DNA of 42,831 nt, from the NCBI RefSeq assembly GCF_000310225.1, contig NZ_AMXF01000010.1:1-42831 (forward strand), given 5' to 3'. Shown in pieces: positions 17,068 through 26,074 of this stretch. The first letter of the stretch is position 1; each line of letters starts with the position of its first letter. The stretch comes from Thauera phenylacetica B4P (GTDB taxonomy: Bacteria > Pseudomonadota > Gammaproteobacteria > Burkholderiales > Rhodocyclaceae). Below the pieces are notes generated by a model that had not been told where the DNA came from, did not search any database, and saw only the letters and a program-made list of their open reading frames with translations. Made by a program: the position numbers and the translations under genes.

Positions 17068-18630
17068 TCAGGTCACCGGCGCCGGGTTGAACAGCACCAG
17101 CGCATTGGCGAGCTTCCAGTGTTCGGCCCAAGTCTTGCGGCCGCTGGCGACGTCGAGCATCCGGTGGAAGAGCTCCCAGCCGATGTCCTCGATCGTCGCC
17201 TCGCCGGTGGCGATGCGACCGGCGTCGACGTCCATCAGGTCGTGCCAGCGCCGCGCCAGGTCGCTGCGGGTGGCGACCTTGATCACCGGGCATTCGGCCA
17301 GGCCGTAGGGTGTGCCGCGGCCGGTGGTGAACACGTGCAGGTTCATGCCGGCGGCGAGCTGCAGGGTGCCGCAGATGAAGTCGCTGGCGGGGGTGGCGGC
17401 GTAGATCAGGCCCTTCTGCTTCAGCTTCTCGCCCGGCGCCAGCACGCCCGAGATCGGTGCCGTGCCGGACTTCACGATCGAGCCCATCGCCTTCTCGACG
17501 ATGTTCGAGAGGCCCCCCTGCTTGTTGCCGGGCGTGGTGTTGGCGCTGCGGTCGACGCGCCCGCGATCCAGGTAGGCATCGTACCAGGCCATCTGCGCGA
17601 TCATCGCCGCGGCGACCTCGGCATCGATGGCGCGCGCGGTCAGCTGGTCGATGCCGTCGCGCACCTCGGTGACCTCCGAGAACATCACGGTGGCACCGGC
17701 ACGCACCAGCAGGTCGGTGGCGAAGCCGACCGCCGGGTTTGCGGTGACGCCGGAGAACGCGTCGCTGCCGCCGCATTGCACGCCCACCACCAGCTCGGAG
17801 GCGGGTACGGTCTCGCGCCGGCGGGCGTTCAGGCGCTTGAGGTGTTCCTCGGCGCTGTTCAGGATCGAGTCGATCATCGACAGGAAGCCGACGTGGCGCT
17901 CGTCCTGCAGGCAGACGACGTCGAGCCCGGCATCGGTGCCGGTGCCCGGGGCGCGTTCATCCACGATCGGGATGCTGCCCGGTGGCAGCAGGCGCTCGGG
18001 CTGCAGCTTCTCGCAGCCCAGACTCACCACCATCACCTCGCCGCCGAAGTTCGGGTTGAGGCTGATGTTGCGCAGGGTGCGGATCGGCACGACGGCGTCG
18101 GGCGCGTCGATGGCCACGCCGCAGCCGTAGCTGTGTTCGAGGCCGACGACGTCGTCCACATTCGGGTATTTCGGCAGCAGCTCGGCCTTGATGCGCCGCA
18201 CCGCGAAGTCGAGCACCCCGGCCACGCATTGCACCGTGGTGGTGATGGCGAGGAGGTTGCGCGTGCCGACCGAGCCGTCGGGATTGCGGTAGCCCTCGAA
18301 GGTGTAGCCCTCGAGCGGCGGCAGTGGCGCGGGCTTGCGGGTCGCGATCGGCAGGCCGTCGAGTTCGCGCGCAGCGGGTATGCGAAGCAGGCGCTCATGC
18401 ACCCAGCTGCCGGCCGGGATGTCCTGTACGGTGTAGCCGATGGCGACGTCGTAGCGCCGCACCGCGGTGCCGGCAGGGAGGTCGATCAGCGCGACCTTGT
18501 GGGCTTGGGGGATGTTCTCGCGCAGCACGAGGCCATCGGGCAGGACCGTTCCCGCGGCCAGACCGCCGTCGTTGGCGACGATGGCGACATTGTCGGCGGG
18601 GTGCATGCGGATGGTGAGCGGTGATTGCAT
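17068..18630 (-). CDS. garD: Galactarate dehydratase GarD
   Basis: GarD dehydrates galactarate (mucate) to 5-dehydro-4-deoxy-D-glucarate in the cytoplasm. The 520-residue product has an N-terminal SAF-like domain (about residues 10-95, with [27 protein letters not shown]) and the UxaA/altronate-dehydratase catalytic region. Family text includes [63 protein letters not shown] and [17 protein letters not shown]. Length and the GarD-type N-terminus favour galactarate over altronate or D-arabinonate. A strong AAGGAGG lies seven bases ahead of the ATG. It shares product and downstream steps with GudD at the far end of the cluster, so both C4 epimers can be used. Confidence 0.93.
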   Translation of the reverse strand: MQSPLTIRMHPADNVAIVANDGGLAAGTVLPDGLVLRENIPQAHKVALIDLPAGTAVRRYDVAIGYTVQDIPAGSWVHERLLRIPAARELDGLPIATRKPAPLPPLEGYTFEGYRNPDGSVGTRNLLAITTTVQCVAGVLDFAVRRIKAELLPKYPNVDDVVGLEHSYGCGVAIDAPDAVVPIRTLRNISLNPNFGGEVMVVSLGCEKLQPERLLPPGSIPIVDERAPGTGTDAGLDVVCLQDERHVGFLSMIDSILNSAEEHLKRLNARRRETVPASELVVGVQCGGSDAFSGVTANPAVGFATDLLVRAGATVMFSEVTEVRDGIDQLTARAIDAEVAAAMIAQMAWYDAYLDRGRVDRSANTTPGNKQGGLSNIVEKAMGSIVKSGTAPISGVLAPGEKLKQKGLIYAATPASDFICGTLQLAAGMNLHVFTTGRGTPYGLAECPVIKVATRSDLARRWHDLMDVDAGRIATGEATIEDIGWELFHRMLDVASGRKTWAEHWKLANALVLFNPAPVT

Positions 18631-18710
18631 CTGGATCCTCCTTGTGCGGTTGCGCCTTCCGTTCGAATGTCGGGGCGAGCCGGCAGCATCGGCCCGCCCC
18701 GCTTGCCGCG

Positions 18711-21023
18711 TCAGTAGCTCAGACCGAAGCCGAACGGATACAAGGTGTTGGCTTCCGGGTAGCCCGGTGCGTCGGGGTCGTTGTCGATTACCGCCTGCAG
18801 GTTCTTGGCGAGCGCGAACGGGAGCTTGCCTTGCGGGGCGATCGATGTGCCGGTCGCCAGGATCTTGCCGGTCAGCACGTCGAGCAGCGCGGTGTTGCTC
18901 ACACCGAAGCCGGCCACGATCGCACCCGCATCCTTCAGGCCGCTGGCGTCATCGAGCACGTAGGGCTGGCGGAAGTAGACGCTGAGCACGGTCTTCTCGG
19001 CGCCGATCTCGTTCATGACCGCCTGAATGTCGGCGAGCGCGGGCGAGATCTGCCAGGACTTCGACGAGGCCATCGTGGAGAACGACAGATTGTTCGCCTC
19101 CCAGGGCAGCGCACCGCCGAAGACCAGGCCGTTGGCGACCGGGCCGCCAAGGTAGCCGTCGTCCACGCACTGCGGGTTCTGCGCGGGATGCGTGACGCAG
19201 GGGTCCTGCGCGCCCCAGACGGCGCCGGTGAGCGGATTCAGGAAGGACGGGTTCGCCCCCGTTGCCGGATCCAGGGAGCGATAGCCGTTGGTGCCGACGT
19301 TGCGCACTTCGACACGGATGATCGCGCGGTCGTATCCGGCGGCCGAGGGGCGGCCGTCGACCCTGCCCTGGGCATCGCGCGGGAGGGCGGCACCGGACGG
19401 ATCGGCCTCGCCGTTGGTGACGTCGGCGAAGTAGTTGCGCAGGTCGGCGGTGTCGATGCCCATCGCATAGATGCGTGCGCCCGCCGGTACCGGCAGCGTC
19501 TTCGCGCCCGCGTCCCCCTGATTCTGCAGCAGCACGACGGACTTGCGCTGGACGTCCAGGCCGGCGGTGCGGTTGGCTCCGGTTCCCACGCTGGCGGTTG
19601 CAGCTGCTTCGGCGACGTACGGGTTCTCGAACAGGCCGAGCTCGAACAGCGGCTTCAGCAGGCGGCGCGCGGCTTCGTCCACGCGCTGTTCGGTCACCAG
19701 GCCGGCAGCGACGAGATCGGTGATCGTCTTGACGTCGTTGAAGCCGGATAGCGTGTCGGTTCCGCCGTTGATCGCCGCGGCGACCCGCTCGGGTACCGTC
19801 TTTCCCTCCAGGCCCCAAGCACGGTCGTTGATGATGCCGGTGTCGGAGTTGACGTAACCGTCGAAGCCGAGCTTGCCGCGCAGCAGATCGGTCACGATCT
19901 GCTTCGAGAAAGCCATGCCGGTCTGGTCGTAGGTGACGCCGTCGTAGGTCACGCTGATCGGCACGCCGTAGTAGGGCATGATCGAGGAGACACCGGCGTC
20001 GATCGCGGCCTGCCAGGGCTTGAGATGATAGCCGAACTGGCCCGCCGGATAGACCTGGTTCTTGCCGAAGGCGTAGTGCGGGTCGAGTCCGAGCTCCTGC
20101 GGACCGCCGCCGGGGAAGTGCTTCATGGTCAGCGCGACCGGGGACTCGGGCTTGAGTGGTCCGCCCTGCAGATGAACGACCAGCGTCTTCATGATGTTGG
20201 CGGCGAGATCGGCATCCTCGGTGAAGGTCTCATGTACGCGATACCAGCGTGGTTCGGTGCTGAGGTCGGCCATGTAGCCGTACATGCCGCGCAGGCCGAT
20301 CGCCTTCCATTCCTCGCCCATTACGCGGGAGAACTGCTCGACCACCGCCATGTCGCCGACCGTGGTCGTTCCCTTGTTGCGAAACTCCTCGCCCAGCGCG
20401 GCGGCGGCGATGCCGGCCTCCTTGGGGAATTCGGTCATCACGCCCGACGAGTTGTTGATGCCGGTGCGGGCATCGCGCTCGAAGTGGTTGCGGGCGTTCG
20501 ACTTGAACAGCGCGGGGATGCCGAGCCGGGTGGCCTCGGTCATCGCCTGGATGGTGTTCATGTATTTTGCTGCTTCGGCCGGGGTGAGCCGTGACCCCGC
20601 GCGGATGCCGCTGTCCGGTGCGCAGGTGCCGACGGCGTCGACCACGTTGCGGAAGATGAAGCGATGCATCATCTGCACGCCGATGTAGTTGTCGGCGAGG
20701 GCGGGAGCCGCGCCGGCGCAGCCGCCATTCAGGGTCTGGATGAGCATGAGCCCGGCCTTCTCCTCCAGGGTCATGCGGGCGACGAGGTCATCGACCCGGG
20801 CGTCGATCGGCTTGCGCCAGTCCTCGTAGGGGTCGACGCTGCCGTTGCCGTTCAGGTCGCGAAATTCGTAGCCGCTCTCGCCGACGATCTTCTTTACCCG
20901 GACATCGAGGGTGGGTTGCTCGTAGGACGGATCCGAGTCGCCGAAGCAGCCACCGAGCAGGCTGGTCATTGCTGCGGCCACCGCGAGGGCGAGCGGGCGG
21001 CTGCGGGGGAAGTTGGGTTGCAT
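18711..21023 (-). CDS. Glycoside hydrolase family 3 lipoprotein with an EF-hand loop
   Basis: GH3 enzymes are retaining exo-acting glycosidases. The 770-residue product has a lipoprotein signal (lipobox LGGC, Cys26), so it should be anchored to a membrane and face the periplasm or surface. A canonical 12-residue EF-hand loop follows at residues 56-67 (D56, N58, N60, G61, D64, E67). The GH3 TIM-barrel domain starts near residue 75 ([18 protein letters not shown]), with the KHF motif at 301-303 and the nucleophile motif GYVNSDTG (Asp394). The C-terminal alpha/beta sandwich ends exactly at [10 protein letters not shown], where many GH3 proteins continue into a fibronectin-III-like domain that is absent here. 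AGGAGA before the ATG at 21021-21023 supports the start. It lies between the lactonase and garD, which suggests release of uronic-acid-containing sugars. The glycan is not known. Confidence 0.85.
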   Translation of the reverse strand: MQPNFPRSRPLALAVAAAMTSLLGGCFGDSDPSYEQPTLDVRVKKIVGESGYEFRDLNGNGSVDPYEDWRKPIDARVDDLVARMTLEEKAGLMLIQTLNGGCAGAAPALADNYIGVQMMHRFIFRNVVDAVGTCAPDSGIRAGSRLTPAEAAKYMNTIQAMTEATRLGIPALFKSNARNHFERDARTGINNSSGVMTEFPKEAGIAAAALGEEFRNKGTTTVGDMAVVEQFSRVMGEEWKAIGLRGMYGYMADLSTEPRWYRVHETFTEDADLAANIMKTLVVHLQGGPLKPESPVALTMKHFPGGGPQELGLDPHYAFGKNQVYPAGQFGYHLKPWQAAIDAGVSSIMPYYGVPISVTYDGVTYDQTGMAFSKQIVTDLLRGKLGFDGYVNSDTGIINDRAWGLEGKTVPERVAAAINGGTDTLSGFNDVKTITDLVAAGLVTEQRVDEAARRLLKPLFELGLFENPYVAEAAATASVGTGANRTAGLDVQRKSVVLLQNQGDAGAKTLPVPAGARIYAMGIDTADLRNYFADVTNGEADPSGAALPRDAQGRVDGRPSAAGYDRAIIRVEVRNVGTNGYRSLDPATGANPSFLNPLTGAVWGAQDPCVTHPAQNPQCVDDGYLGGPVANGLVFGGALPWEANNLSFSTMASSKSWQISPALADIQAVMNEIGAEKTVLSVYFRQPYVLDDASGLKDAGAIVAGFGVSNTALLDVLTGKILATGTSIAPQGKLPFALAKNLQAVIDNDPDAPGYPEANTLYPFGFGLSY

Positions 21024-21192
21024 GGAGGGTCTCCTGGAGTCGTTGCGTACTTTTTCGTGTGCTTTTTGTCCCGCATTGCCGGAGGGTTGCCGGAAATCGG
21101 GGGCGCGTCGAACCGCCAGGACGGGGTCTTCCGCCTGCACGATCCGGGTGCGTCGCAATGGACTCTGCCCGTTCGGCTGAGTCCGTTGGAGC

Positions 21193-21207
21193 GGAGCCGG
21201 GGGCTCC
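21193..21207 (-). terminator. Hairpin after the lactonase gene (weak candidate)
   Basis: GGAGCC and GGCTCC flank a three-base loop, 18 bases beyond the lactonase stop. No T-tract follows on the - strand, so it may only slow or trim transcription into the GH3 gene. Confidence 0.25.
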
Positions 21208-21224
21208 GGGTAGTGGAGAAAATC

Positions 21225-22250
21225 TCAGTCCGGGGGCTCGTGACCGCGCAATTCGACGATCTCCACCCAGTTCGGATTGCGCCCCACTGGCAGCGACTGC
21301 ACCGCTTCGAGCATGCCGCTGGCAGGGTCGATGGCGTACCGTGCAAGACGGTTGGAAAGCTGGCCGACGGTGAGGAGGAAGCGGCCATCCGGGTCGATCG
21401 CGAAACCGCGCGGTTGCGTCTCGGTCGCGATATGGCCGAGCGGCACCAGGCGCGTGCCGGCGTCCTCTACGCGGAAGGCGGCGAGCGTGCTCGAGCGCCG
21501 CTCGCTGGCGTACAGGAAGCGGCCGTCGGGGGTGATCTGCAGGTCGGCGGCCCAGGGTTCGCCGGTGAAGCCGGGCGGCAGGGTGTCGACGGTCTGTACT
21601 GGACGCAGCGTCCCGCTCCTTGCATCGAAGGCGAGCACGTCGAGGGAGGCGTCGAGTTCGTTGAGCAGATAGGCGACTCCGCCATCCGGATGAAAGCGCA
21701 GGTGGCGCGGGCCGGCGCCGGGCCGGATCGGCAAGGTGGCGGGTTCGTTCGGATCGAGCCTGCCGCGGTCGGGGTCGAACGTGAACTGCATCACCACGCC
21801 TCCGCCCAGGCTGGTGGCCAGGACGTGGTGGTTGGAGGGGGCGGGCAGGACGGCGTGGGCGTGGCGGCCGGTGGGGATCGATTGCCGTACCGGGGCAACG
21901 ATGCCGTCGGGGCCGATGGGGCTCACCGTGAGCACGTCGCCCTGGTAGGACGCGCCGAACAGCCAGCACCCGCTGCGGTCGGTGGCGATGTAGGCCATGC
22001 TCGCCGGCAGCGGTGCCTCGCCCAGCCGGCTCAGCGCGCCATCGGCCGGATCGATGGCGAAACTGACGACCGCCATCGGTTCGCTGCGCCGCGCCGCATA
22101 CAGGAAGCGGCGGCAGGGGCTGACCGCGAGCGGCATCACCGTGCCGCCGACTTCCGCCGTGCCGAGCGGCGCCAGGGTGCCGTCGGCCGCCATCGACAGC
22201 AGCGAGAGGTCGCCGCTGTCGGCGTTGGAGACATAGACCACGGTGCTCAT
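21225..22250 (-). CDS. Beta-propeller lactonase (putative aldarolactonase)
   Basis: The 341-residue product belongs to the 6-phosphogluconolactonase-like seven-bladed propeller family (PF10282). It has repeating blades with SPCRRFLYAAR, GPRHLRFHPDGGVAYLLNE, TPDGRFLYASERRS and QPRGFAIDPDGRFLL. Family members open sugar lactones. In this cluster the expected substrates are galactaro- and glucarolactones made by uronate dehydrogenase, and lactonases of this fold are known for that role (UxuL-type); this is an inference from context. The gene starts seven bases after the dctM stop, on the same strand, so it is surely in the transporter operon. The conserved HLRFHPDG and EPWAADLQITPDG segments are intact. 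A role in the pentose phosphate pathway is less likely here. Confidence 0.85.
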   Translation of the reverse strand: MSTVVYVSNADSGDLSLLSMAADGTLAPLGTAEVGGTVMPLAVSPCRRFLYAARRSEPMAVVSFAIDPADGALSRLGEAPLPASMAYIATDRSGCWLFGASYQGDVLTVSPIGPDGIVAPVRQSIPTGRHAHAVLPAPSNHHVLATSLGGGVVMQFTFDPDRGRLDPNEPATLPIRPGAGPRHLRFHPDGGVAYLLNELDASLDVLAFDARSGTLRPVQTVDTLPPGFTGEPWAADLQITPDGRFLYASERRSSTLAAFRVEDAGTRLVPLGHIATETQPRGFAIDPDGRFLLTVGQLSNRLARYAIDPASGMLEAVQSLPVGRNPNWVEIVELRGHEPPD

Positions 22251-22257
22251 CGCGGGC

Positions 22258-23544
22258 TCACAGGCCGAGGGCGCGCGGCAGCCACAGCGACAGGCCGGGC
22301 ACGTAGGTGACGAACAGCAGCACGATGAAGAGGGCGAAGAAGAAGGGCATCGCCGCCTTCGTCACCACGCCGATCGGCAGCTTGGCGACCGCGCTGCCCA
22401 CAAACAGCACCGTGCCCACCGGCGGCGTGATCAGGCCGATACCCAGGTTCACCATCATGATCATGCCGAAGTGCACCGGGTCGATGCCGAGTCCGGTGAC
22501 CACCGGCAGCAGGATCGGCGTCAGGATCAGGATCAGCGGCGCCATGTCCATCAGCGTGCCGAGTGCCAGCAGCATGACGTTGATCAGCGCCAGGATCACG
22601 TAGCGGTTGTCCGAGAGCGCGGTGAAGGCGGCCGTGACCTTCATCGGGATCTGCATCAGCGTCATCAGGTAGCCGAAGGATGCCGCGAAGCCGATCAGGA
22701 TCATGACGATGGTCACGGTCTTGACGGTGCGGTGCATCAGCTTGGGCAACTCGCTCCACTTGTAGTCGCGATAGATGAACATGGTGACGAAGAAGGCATA
22801 CACCACCGCGATCGCCGCCGACTCGGTGGCGGTGAACACGCCGCTGAGGATGCCGCCGAGGATGATGACGATGGTGAGCAGACCCCACATCGCCTCGCCG
22901 ACGATCTGCAGCGCCTGGCGCAGCGGGATCGGGTCGCCCTTCGGGTAGTTCTTCTTCTTGGCGATGAAGAGGCACATGATCGCCAGGGTCAGCCCGAGCA
23001 GCAGGCCTGGGACCACACCGGCCATGAACAGGCTGGCGATCGACACCGTGCCGCCGGCGGCGAGCGAATAGATCACCGCGTTGTGGCTGGGCGGGATCAG
23101 GATCGCCTGCACCGAACCGCTGACCGTCACGGCGGCGGCGAAGGCGCGCGGGTAACCCTTGCGTTCCATCTCGGGGATCAGCACCGAGCCGACCGAGGCG
23201 GTGTCCGCGACCGACGAGCCCGAGATGGCGCCGAAGAAGGTCGAGGCGAGGATGTTCACCAGCGACAGGCCGCCGCGGATGAAACCTACCAGCACGCCGG
23301 CGAAGGCGACCAGGCGGCGCGACATGCCGCCCTCGGCCATGATCGCGCCGGCGAGCACGAAGAAGGGGATCGCCAGGAGCGAAAATTTGTTGACCCCCGA
23401 GGCCAGCTGGATCATCACCGCCTCGAGTGGCAGTTCGATCCACATCGCGCCGACCAGCGCCGCGAGGCCGAGGGAATAGGCGACCGGGACGCCGATCGCG
23501 ATGAAGATGGCAAGACTGCCGAGCAGGACCAGGGCGTCCATCAT
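22258..23544 (-). CDS. dctM: TRAP transporter large permease DctM
   Basis: DctM-type proteins are the ion-coupled translocation subunits of TRAP transporters. The 428-residue product has about twelve hydrophobic segments and the family motifs IPFFVLAGAIMAEGG, ISGSSVADTASVGSVLIPEM, SGSVQAILIPPSHNAVIYSLAAGG and NLGIGLITPPVGTVLFV. The ATG at 23542-23544 overlaps the dctQ stop in an ATGATG arrangement (the A of the stop is shared), so the two subunits are translationally coupled. The neighbouring uronate and aldarate enzymes point to a uronate or aldarate substrate. The short hydrophilic loop KKKNYPKGDP (about residue 240) and the charged DYKWSELPKLMHR loop are cytoplasmic in character. Energy comes from the membrane ion gradient; there is no ATPase in the system. 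Confidence 0.95.
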   Translation of the reverse strand: MMDALVLLGSLAIFIAIGVPVAYSLGLAALVGAMWIELPLEAVMIQLASGVNKFSLLAIPFFVLAGAIMAEGGMSRRLVAFAGVLVGFIRGGLSLVNILASTFFGAISGSSVADTASVGSVLIPEMERKGYPRAFAAAVTVSGSVQAILIPPSHNAVIYSLAAGGTVSIASLFMAGVVPGLLLGLTLAIMCLFIAKKKNYPKGDPIPLRQALQIVGEAMWGLLTIVIILGGILSGVFTATESAAIAVVYAFFVTMFIYRDYKWSELPKLMHRTVKTVTIVMILIGFAASFGYLMTLMQIPMKVTAAFTALSDNRYVILALINVMLLALGTLMDMAPLILILTPILLPVVTGLGIDPVHFGMIMMVNLGIGLITPPVGTVLFVGSAVAKLPIGVVTKAAMPFFFALFIVLLFVTYVPGLSLWLPRALGL

Positions 23545-24074
23545 GCGCCTCCTTCGGCGGGTTCTTCGTGGTGTTCGTCGAAGCGCACGATCGGCCGCGT
23601 GTGCTGGCTGCCGAAGACGACGCGTTCGATGACGAACAGCAGGGTGATCGCGCTGCCGACCGGCAGGGCGAGGTAGGTGTAGCCGACCGGCATCGACGGC
23701 AACTCGGCGACGGTCTGTTCCATGGTCGCCAGCACGAGATCCATGCCGTACCAGGCGACGAACACACTGATGCCGCCCATCAGCAGATCGACCAGCTTGG
23801 CGCACACGCTCTGGAGGCTCGCGGGCAGGCGTTCGGTCAGCATGGCCACGGCGATATGCCCGCCGGCCCGATAGCTGGCCGCGGCGCCGATGAAGGTGAA
23901 CACCACCATCAGCATGATCGAGATGGGTTCCGGCCAATGCGAGCCGGTGCCGAGCACGTAGCGTGAGAAGACGCCCCAGGGAATGATCAGGGACATGGCC
24001 AGGATGGACAGGCCGGCGACCCAGATGCAGGCGTGATAGACGTGGTCCATCAGCCGGATGAAGGGATGACTCAT
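23541..24074 (-). CDS. dctQ: TRAP transporter small permease DctQ
   Basis: DctQ is the four-helix subunit that pairs with DctM. The 177-residue product has four membrane segments (ACIWVAGLSILAMSLIIPWGVFSRYVL; PISIMLMVVFTFIGAAASYRAGGHIAV; LVDLLMGGISVFVAWYGMDLV; TYLALPVGSAITLLFVIERVVF), the normal DctQ length and layout. Family text such as GVFSRYVLGTG and EPISIMLMVVFTFIGAAASYRAGGHIAV is present. The ATG at 24072-24074 follows dctP by 71 bases. The cytoplasmic tail is acidic and histidine-rich (FDEHHEEPAEGGA) and overlaps the dctM start. This tail is slightly longer than usual. Confidence 0.93.
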   Translation of the reverse strand: MSHPFIRLMDHVYHACIWVAGLSILAMSLIIPWGVFSRYVLGTGSHWPEPISIMLMVVFTFIGAAASYRAGGHIAVAMLTERLPASLQSVCAKLVDLLMGGISVFVAWYGMDLVLATMEQTVAELPSMPVGYTYLALPVGSAITLLFVIERVVFGSQHTRPIVRFDEHHEEPAEGGA

Positions 24075-24145
24075 TTGGAGAGGACTCCGGAGGTAGGGCC
24101 GATGCCCATGCGGTACATCGACCCCTGGGAGAGACGTCTTGACGC

Positions 24146-25138
24146 TTACTTGACCGCTTCGATGCGCTTGATCAGGTCCGCGTACTTCTCGCCGTACTTG
24201 GCGCGCACCGGTGCGGTGGCGTCGTAGAAGGGCTTGTTGTCGACGTCGATGAACTCGACGCCCGCGGCCTTCAGCTTGTCGGTGCTCTCGGCCACGCTCT
24301 TGTTCCACAGATCGCGCTGTTCCATCTGCGCCTCGCGGCCGAGTTTCTTGAACATGGCCTGGTCTTCCGCCGACAGCTTGTCCCAGGTGACTTTCGACAT
24401 GACGATGATCTCGGGAATCATCAGGTGCTTGGTCTGGGTGTAGTACTTGGTGCCGGTGGTGTAGTGGTTCGAGGTGAGCAGGCTCGGCTCGTTGTTCTCG
24501 GCGCCGTCGATCACGCCGGTCTGCAGTGCGGTGAACACCTCGCCGTAGCCCATCGAGATGCCGTTGCCGCCCATCGCGTTCATGGTGTCGATGAACAGCG
24601 GGTTGCCCATCATGCGGATCTTCTGGCCCTTGAGGTCGTCGGGCGTGCGCACGGGCTTCTTGGTGTACAGGCTGCGGCTGCCGGCGACGGTGAAGGCGAG
24701 CGCGACCATCTTGGCCGACGACGCGCTGATCTTGTCGAGCATCTCCTGACCAATCGGGCCGTCGAGCACGGCGTGCAGGTGGGCCTCGTCACGGAACATG
24801 AAGGGCATGTTGAAGACGTTGACCTCGGGCACCACGTTGCCGACCGGGCCGAGCGAGGTGCGCAGGATCTGGATCGCGCCGAACTGGGTCTGCTCGATCA
24901 TGGTCTTCTCGTCGCCGAGCACGCCGCCCGGGAACATCTGGAACTTGATGCGGCCGTTGGTGGCGGCCTCGGCTTTCTTGCCCATGTTCTCGACCGCTAC
25001 CACCGTCGAGTAGCCGGTGGGGTGCACGTCGGCCGCCTTCATGACCGTCTGTGCGTTCGCACCCATCGGGGCGAAACCGGCGAGGCCCAGCGCAGCCATC
25101 AGGGCGCCGGTGGCGAGGAATTTCCTGCGAGTTTTCAT
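24146..25138 (-). CDS. dctP: TRAP transporter substrate-binding protein DctP (likely hexuronate/aldarate)
   Basis: DctP captures the substrate in the periplasm and delivers it to DctQM. The 330-residue product begins MKTRRKFLATGALMAALGLAG, ending GANA before Q (about residue 29). The TRRKFLA motif resembles a twin-arginine signal, as seen in some TRAP binding proteins. The mature part has the DctP fold, with the family segments KAEAATNGRIKFQMFPGGVLGDEKTMIEQTQFGAIQI, PVRTPDDLKGQKIRMMGNPLFIDTMNAMGGNGISMGYGEVFTALQTGVIDGAENNE, and the arginine-containing ligand site in the KIRMM region. AAGGAGA precedes the ATG at 25136-25138. Ligand identity is inferred from the adjacent udh, garL and lactonase genes. 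Confidence 0.93.
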   Translation of the reverse strand: MKTRRKFLATGALMAALGLAGFAPMGANAQTVMKAADVHPTGYSTVVAVENMGKKAEAATNGRIKFQMFPGGVLGDEKTMIEQTQFGAIQILRTSLGPVGNVVPEVNVFNMPFMFRDEAHLHAVLDGPIGQEMLDKISASSAKMVALAFTVAGSRSLYTKKPVRTPDDLKGQKIRMMGNPLFIDTMNAMGGNGISMGYGEVFTALQTGVIDGAENNEPSLLTSNHYTTGTKYYTQTKHLMIPEIIVMSKVTWDKLSAEDQAMFKKLGREAQMEQRDLWNKSVAESTDKLKAAGVEFIDVDNKPFYDATAPVRAKYGEKYADLIKRIEAVK

Positions 25139-25224
25139 GTGAGTCTCCTTCCTGTGGATGGGGTGCTGCGGGCCGCTTGCCGCCGCTGGCGGCTCGAGGC
25201 CGGTGATGAAAGAAGCCGGTCGGA

Positions 25225-26046
25225 TCAGTCGAAGGGCCCCTTGGCCACGAAGCCGCCGCCCTGGTAGAGCGCGACCGGGTCCTTGCGGTCGATGGTCTGC
25301 TGGCGGGCCTCGACCTCCTCGCGGAACACGTCGGAGCTGTCCAGCGGGCGGTAGCCGATATGGCGGGCATGGGTGTTGTCCCACCAGGTGGTGGCGTTGT
25401 CCGACATGCCGTAGATGACGGTGTGGCCGACGATCGGTGCGGTCAGGCCGGCGACCACGAGGCGCTCGAGGTCGTCGAAGCTCATCCAGGTGGCGAGCAT
25501 GCGGCGGTCGACCGGGGCGGGGAAGGACGAGCCGATGCGCAGGCTGACGGTCTCGATGCCCCAGCGGTCGAAGTAGAGCTGTGCGAGGTTCTCGCCGAAG
25601 GCCTTCGACAGGCCGTAGAAGCCGTCCGGTCGGACCGGGGCCCGCGTGTCGATGACCTCGTCCTGGCGGTAGAAGCCGGTGACGTGGTTGGAGCTGGCGA
25701 AGATGATGCGCTTGACGCCGTTCTTGCGTGCCGCCTCGTAGAGGTTGTAGGCGCCGACGATGTTGCCGGCCAGGATCGGCTCCCAGGGCTGTTCGGTGGA
25801 TACGCCGCCCATGTGCACCACGGCGTCGACGCCGTCGAGCAGCGCCAGCATGGCGTCCTTGTCCTCGAGCGAGGCCGTCATCACTTCCTCGCCGGCGCCC
25901 GGCGCACCGAGGTCGGAGCGATGGCTGACGCGCAGCACGTCGCAATAGGCGCGCAGGCGGGGGCGCAGCTCCTTGCCGAGGTTGCCGGCCGCGCCGGTCA
26001 GCAGCAGGCGCTTGAAGCGGATGGGAGAAGCGGGCTTTTCGAGCAT
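25225..26046 (-). CDS. udh: Uronate dehydrogenase Udh
   Basis: Udh oxidises D-glucuronate or D-galacturonate with NAD+ to the aldarolactone, the entry step of the oxidative pathway. The 273-residue product is an extended SDR protein. Its NAD-binding loop is TGAAGNLGK (residues 17-25), with FASSNHVTGFY around 116-126 and the catalytic pair Tyr144/Lys148 in FYGLSKAFGE. RIGSSFP and LATWMSFDDLERLV further match characterised Udh proteins of Pseudomonas and Agrobacterium, and the length (about 265-275) fits. The ATG at 26044-26046 lies 28 bases downstream of the garL stop, in the same direction. There is no strong Shine-Dalgarno, which suggests translational coupling with garL. NAD+ preference is inferred from the family. 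Confidence 0.92.
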   Translation of the reverse strand: MLEKPASPIRFKRLLLTGAAGNLGKELRPRLRAYCDVLRVSHRSDLGAPGAGEEVMTASLEDKDAMLALLDGVDAVVHMGGVSTEQPWEPILAGNIVGAYNLYEAARKNGVKRIIFASSNHVTGFYRQDEVIDTRAPVRPDGFYGLSKAFGENLAQLYFDRWGIETVSLRIGSSFPAPVDRRMLATWMSFDDLERLVVAGLTAPIVGHTVIYGMSDNATTWWDNTHARHIGYRPLDSSDVFREEVEARQQTIDRKDPVALYQGGGFVAKGPFD

Positions 26047-26074
26047 GGTGGTCGTCCGGGTGTGAGTCGTTGGA

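Noticed and set aside
18674-18702. GC-rich inverted repeat as a terminator after the GH3 gene
   Set aside because: Arms are interrupted and no T-tract follows on the - strand; it could equally be chance in 70%-type GC DNA.
22243-23676. A 477-codon + strand frame opposite dctM
   Set aside because: Composed of charged His/Arg/Asp-rich text caused by reading the hydrophobic dctM codons in reverse.
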